This document shows, in pieces, positions 62,710 to 64,000 of a stretch of 64,000 bases of DNA; the first letter of the stretch is position 1, and every line of letters begins with the position of its first letter. The stretch covers positions 496,001-560,000 of the forward strand of contig BROI01000014.1 of assembly GCA_027923505.1 (NCBI GenBank). Reading direction: 5' to 3'. The notes under the pieces were generated by a model. The model saw only the letters and a list, made by a program, of their open reading frames with translations, did not search any database and was not told where the DNA came from. The DNA is from Mayamaea pseudoterrestris. Taxonomy: Eukaryota > Bacillariophyta > Bacillariophyceae > Sellaphorales > Sellaphoraceae. The position numbers were made by a program, and so were the translations under genes.

Positions 62710-64000
62710 ATGTCGACTGCAGGATGTCCCAAAGCTAAAAATGCCGCCAACCAGCGTCTCGTGGAATGTCTCTTTGTGAAGCGCAACTCAATGCCACCGA
62801 CGCAACCTGGCCGACGAAACCATTTTGCACACAGCATCAAGAGTGCGGAGGACAGTATACGCAAAATGAAAGAACCAATTGAAAATTATAAGCAAGCACT
62901 GGCTGTCAAGGGAGTTGGTCCAAAGATTGCGCATATATTGTTTGCCGACGGACAAGACGAAATTGCAGCAGCAGCGGCAGCCAAGCGCAAACAAGATCGA
63001 GCCACGGCCTCCAGCATGCCGGATTCACCAGCCTCATCGGCTGCATCATCCTCGTCCATTGCGACCAAGCGGAGACGCAAAGAAAATGGTGATTCCAGTA
63101 AATGCAGCGCCAAGGTTCGCGCCTACGAAAAGGCGCTGGCCGACGCTCAAACGTGGAAGGCGCAGTCGGCGCGACTGGTATGGAAGGTTGTACTCATTGT
63201 TGATGAGCGAGAGCGGGAAAAGTCACAAATGGAGTCAAAGTGTCTCATGGCCAAAATTCCATGCGAGCGACGGACTCTTCCGATTGGAGACATGGCGTGG
63301 ATTGCGCAAGCCTACGACAAGAACGATCGCTTGGAAAAGACTGTAGTCGAGCTCATGCTTGGAACCATTATTGAGCGCAAAAGTATCAGTGACTTGATCC
63401 AAAGTATCAAGGGCAGTCGCTACGTGGAGCAGCGCATGCGTATGAAGGAGTCTGGATTGCCACAATTACTCTTTCTCGTTGAAGGTGACTTGCACAAGGA
63501 GTCTCGCAACACACGAGAATTCAAAATGTGTTACACGGCCATGTACGAAACGCGTATGCATCTTGGCTTCCAGATTGTTCAAACGGGAAACATGACTGAG
63601 ACGGTGCAAATGTTGAAACGCTTGCATCGACGGATTTTGAAGCGAACATTTCCGTCGGCTTTTTATGCGGAAGCCTTGCCATTCTTCAGTGGACCAGATC
63701 TTGACCATCGACGCCGTCAACAGTCATCATCATCATCGCAGCAGACATCCAGCAGCAGCAGTAGCAGTACCGAACGTGCTCCAGCTGTCCGACACCGACG
63801 AAAGAATGATTCCCTGCAAGAGATGCGGTTTGACGTTGAGCCCGAGCCATTTGGAGATATGGAGCGATTCATCACCTATCCAGAATTCAAGGCAAAAGTC
63901 GAAATGGGCCGCGAGAATGCTAGCCGATCCGTTGCCATGATTCATGCCGCCATGTTGAAGCAAGTTCCCCGGATCGAAAATAAGAAGATACAAGCAATCA
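62710..64000 (+). CDS. MUS81: MUS81-like structure-specific endonuclease (partial, runs off window)
   Basis: The frame opens at ATG 62710 and is uninterrupted to the window end (430 codons, truncated). An N-terminal helix-hairpin-helix unit has KQALAVKGVGPKIAHILFA (about residues 73-90). A Ser/Ala-rich linker follows, then the XPF/ERCC4 nuclease domain: VVLIVDERERE, GDMAWIAQAY, and the catalytic IIERKSISDLIQSIKGSRYVEQR, with LLFLVEGD after it. The linker between nuclease and C-terminal region contains a run of Ser (about 341-355). The C-terminal tandem HhH begins at the right edge (FAREN-type helix, QVPRIENKKIQA). With EME1 it cuts branched DNA at stalled forks in the nucleus. The DERERE and ERK-x3-D signatures are intact. 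Confidence 0.92.
   Translation, partial: MSTAGCPKAKNAANQRLVECLFVKRNSMPPTQPGRRNHFAHSIKSAEDSIRKMKEPIENYKQALAVKGVGPKIAHILFADGQDEIAAAAAAKRKQDRATASSMPDSPASSAASSSSIATKRRRKENGDSSKCSAKVRAYEKALADAQTWKAQSARLVWKVVLIVDEREREKSQMESKCLMAKIPCERRTLPIGDMAWIAQAYDKNDRLEKTVVELMLGTIIERKSISDLIQSIKGSRYVEQRMRMKESGLPQLLFLVEGDLHKESRNTREFKMCYTAMYETRMHLGFQIVQTGNMTETVQMLKRLHRRILKRTFPSAFYAEALPFFSGPDLDHRRRQQSSSSSQQTSSSSSSSTERAPAVRHRRKNDSLQEMRFDVEPEPFGDMERFITYPEFKAKVEMGRENASRSVAMIHAAMLKQVPRIENKKIQAI

Overview
The window looks like nuclear DNA of a photosynthetic stramenopile with a secondary (complex) plastid, most likely a diatom. Three proteins (glutamate-1-semialdehyde aminotransferase, a PAP/fibrillin protein and a HAD phosphatase) begin with a signal peptide followed by an aromatic residue in an ASAFAP-like context (SA|YAP, LG|FAT, AA|FAT), the known plastid-import signature of these algae. 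A fourth, a Cdc48 with a secretory presequence but no aromatic +1 residue, matches the symbiont-type Cdc48 of the periplastidal import machinery. Genes are dense, lie on both strands and carry few short GT-AG introns (about 74-240 nt). The left edge holds a Ty1/copia element of the kind common in diatoms.

Layout. 1-1990: gag and start of pol of a copia element (minus). 2-12 kb: ZnT9-like cation transporter, triosephosphate isomerase, a Golgi-type sulfotransferase facing a GT64-like glycosyltransferase, a cytochrome P450, and a CCDC124/Lso2-like ribosome factor. 12.5-17 kb: a large NB-ARC/TPR STAND protein. 18-27 kb: mitochondrial carrier, two long Ser-rich disordered proteins (one with a PDZ domain) and an unrecognised protein. 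27.6-35.2 kb: housekeeping block with dyskerin/Cbf5, a divergent LUC7, plastid GSA aminotransferase, TFIIF-beta, Sec61-beta and a small tail-anchored protein. 35-38 kb: plastid fibrillin and a secreted Pro/Ser/Thr repeat protein. 39-49 kb: symbiont-type Cdc48 and a myosin with IQ motifs, ankyrin repeats and a degenerate kinase. 49.8-64 kb: plastid HAD phosphatase, dual-specificity phosphatase, membrane-anchored histidine phosphatase, GH28-like beta-helix membrane protein, BSD-domain protein, PDZ-PUB protein, an unrecognised protein, a four-pass membrane protein, and MUS81 running off the right edge.

There is no operon logic here. The links between genes are functional: plastid supply and import (GSAM, fibrillin, HAD, Cdc48), secretory-pathway components (Sec61-beta, tail-anchored protein, sulfotransferase, glycosyltransferase, GH28-like protein), RNA and ribosome biology (Cbf5, LUC7, CCDC124) and a possible Cdc48 adaptor (PDZ-PUB). 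The most unusual items are the myosin-ankyrin-pseudokinase fusion, the NB-ARC/TPR protein with an odd P-loop, the LUC7 protein that has lost zinc ligands, and genes whose first coding exon is only 3 or 10 nt. All gene models were derived by reading the sequence; no database search was run.
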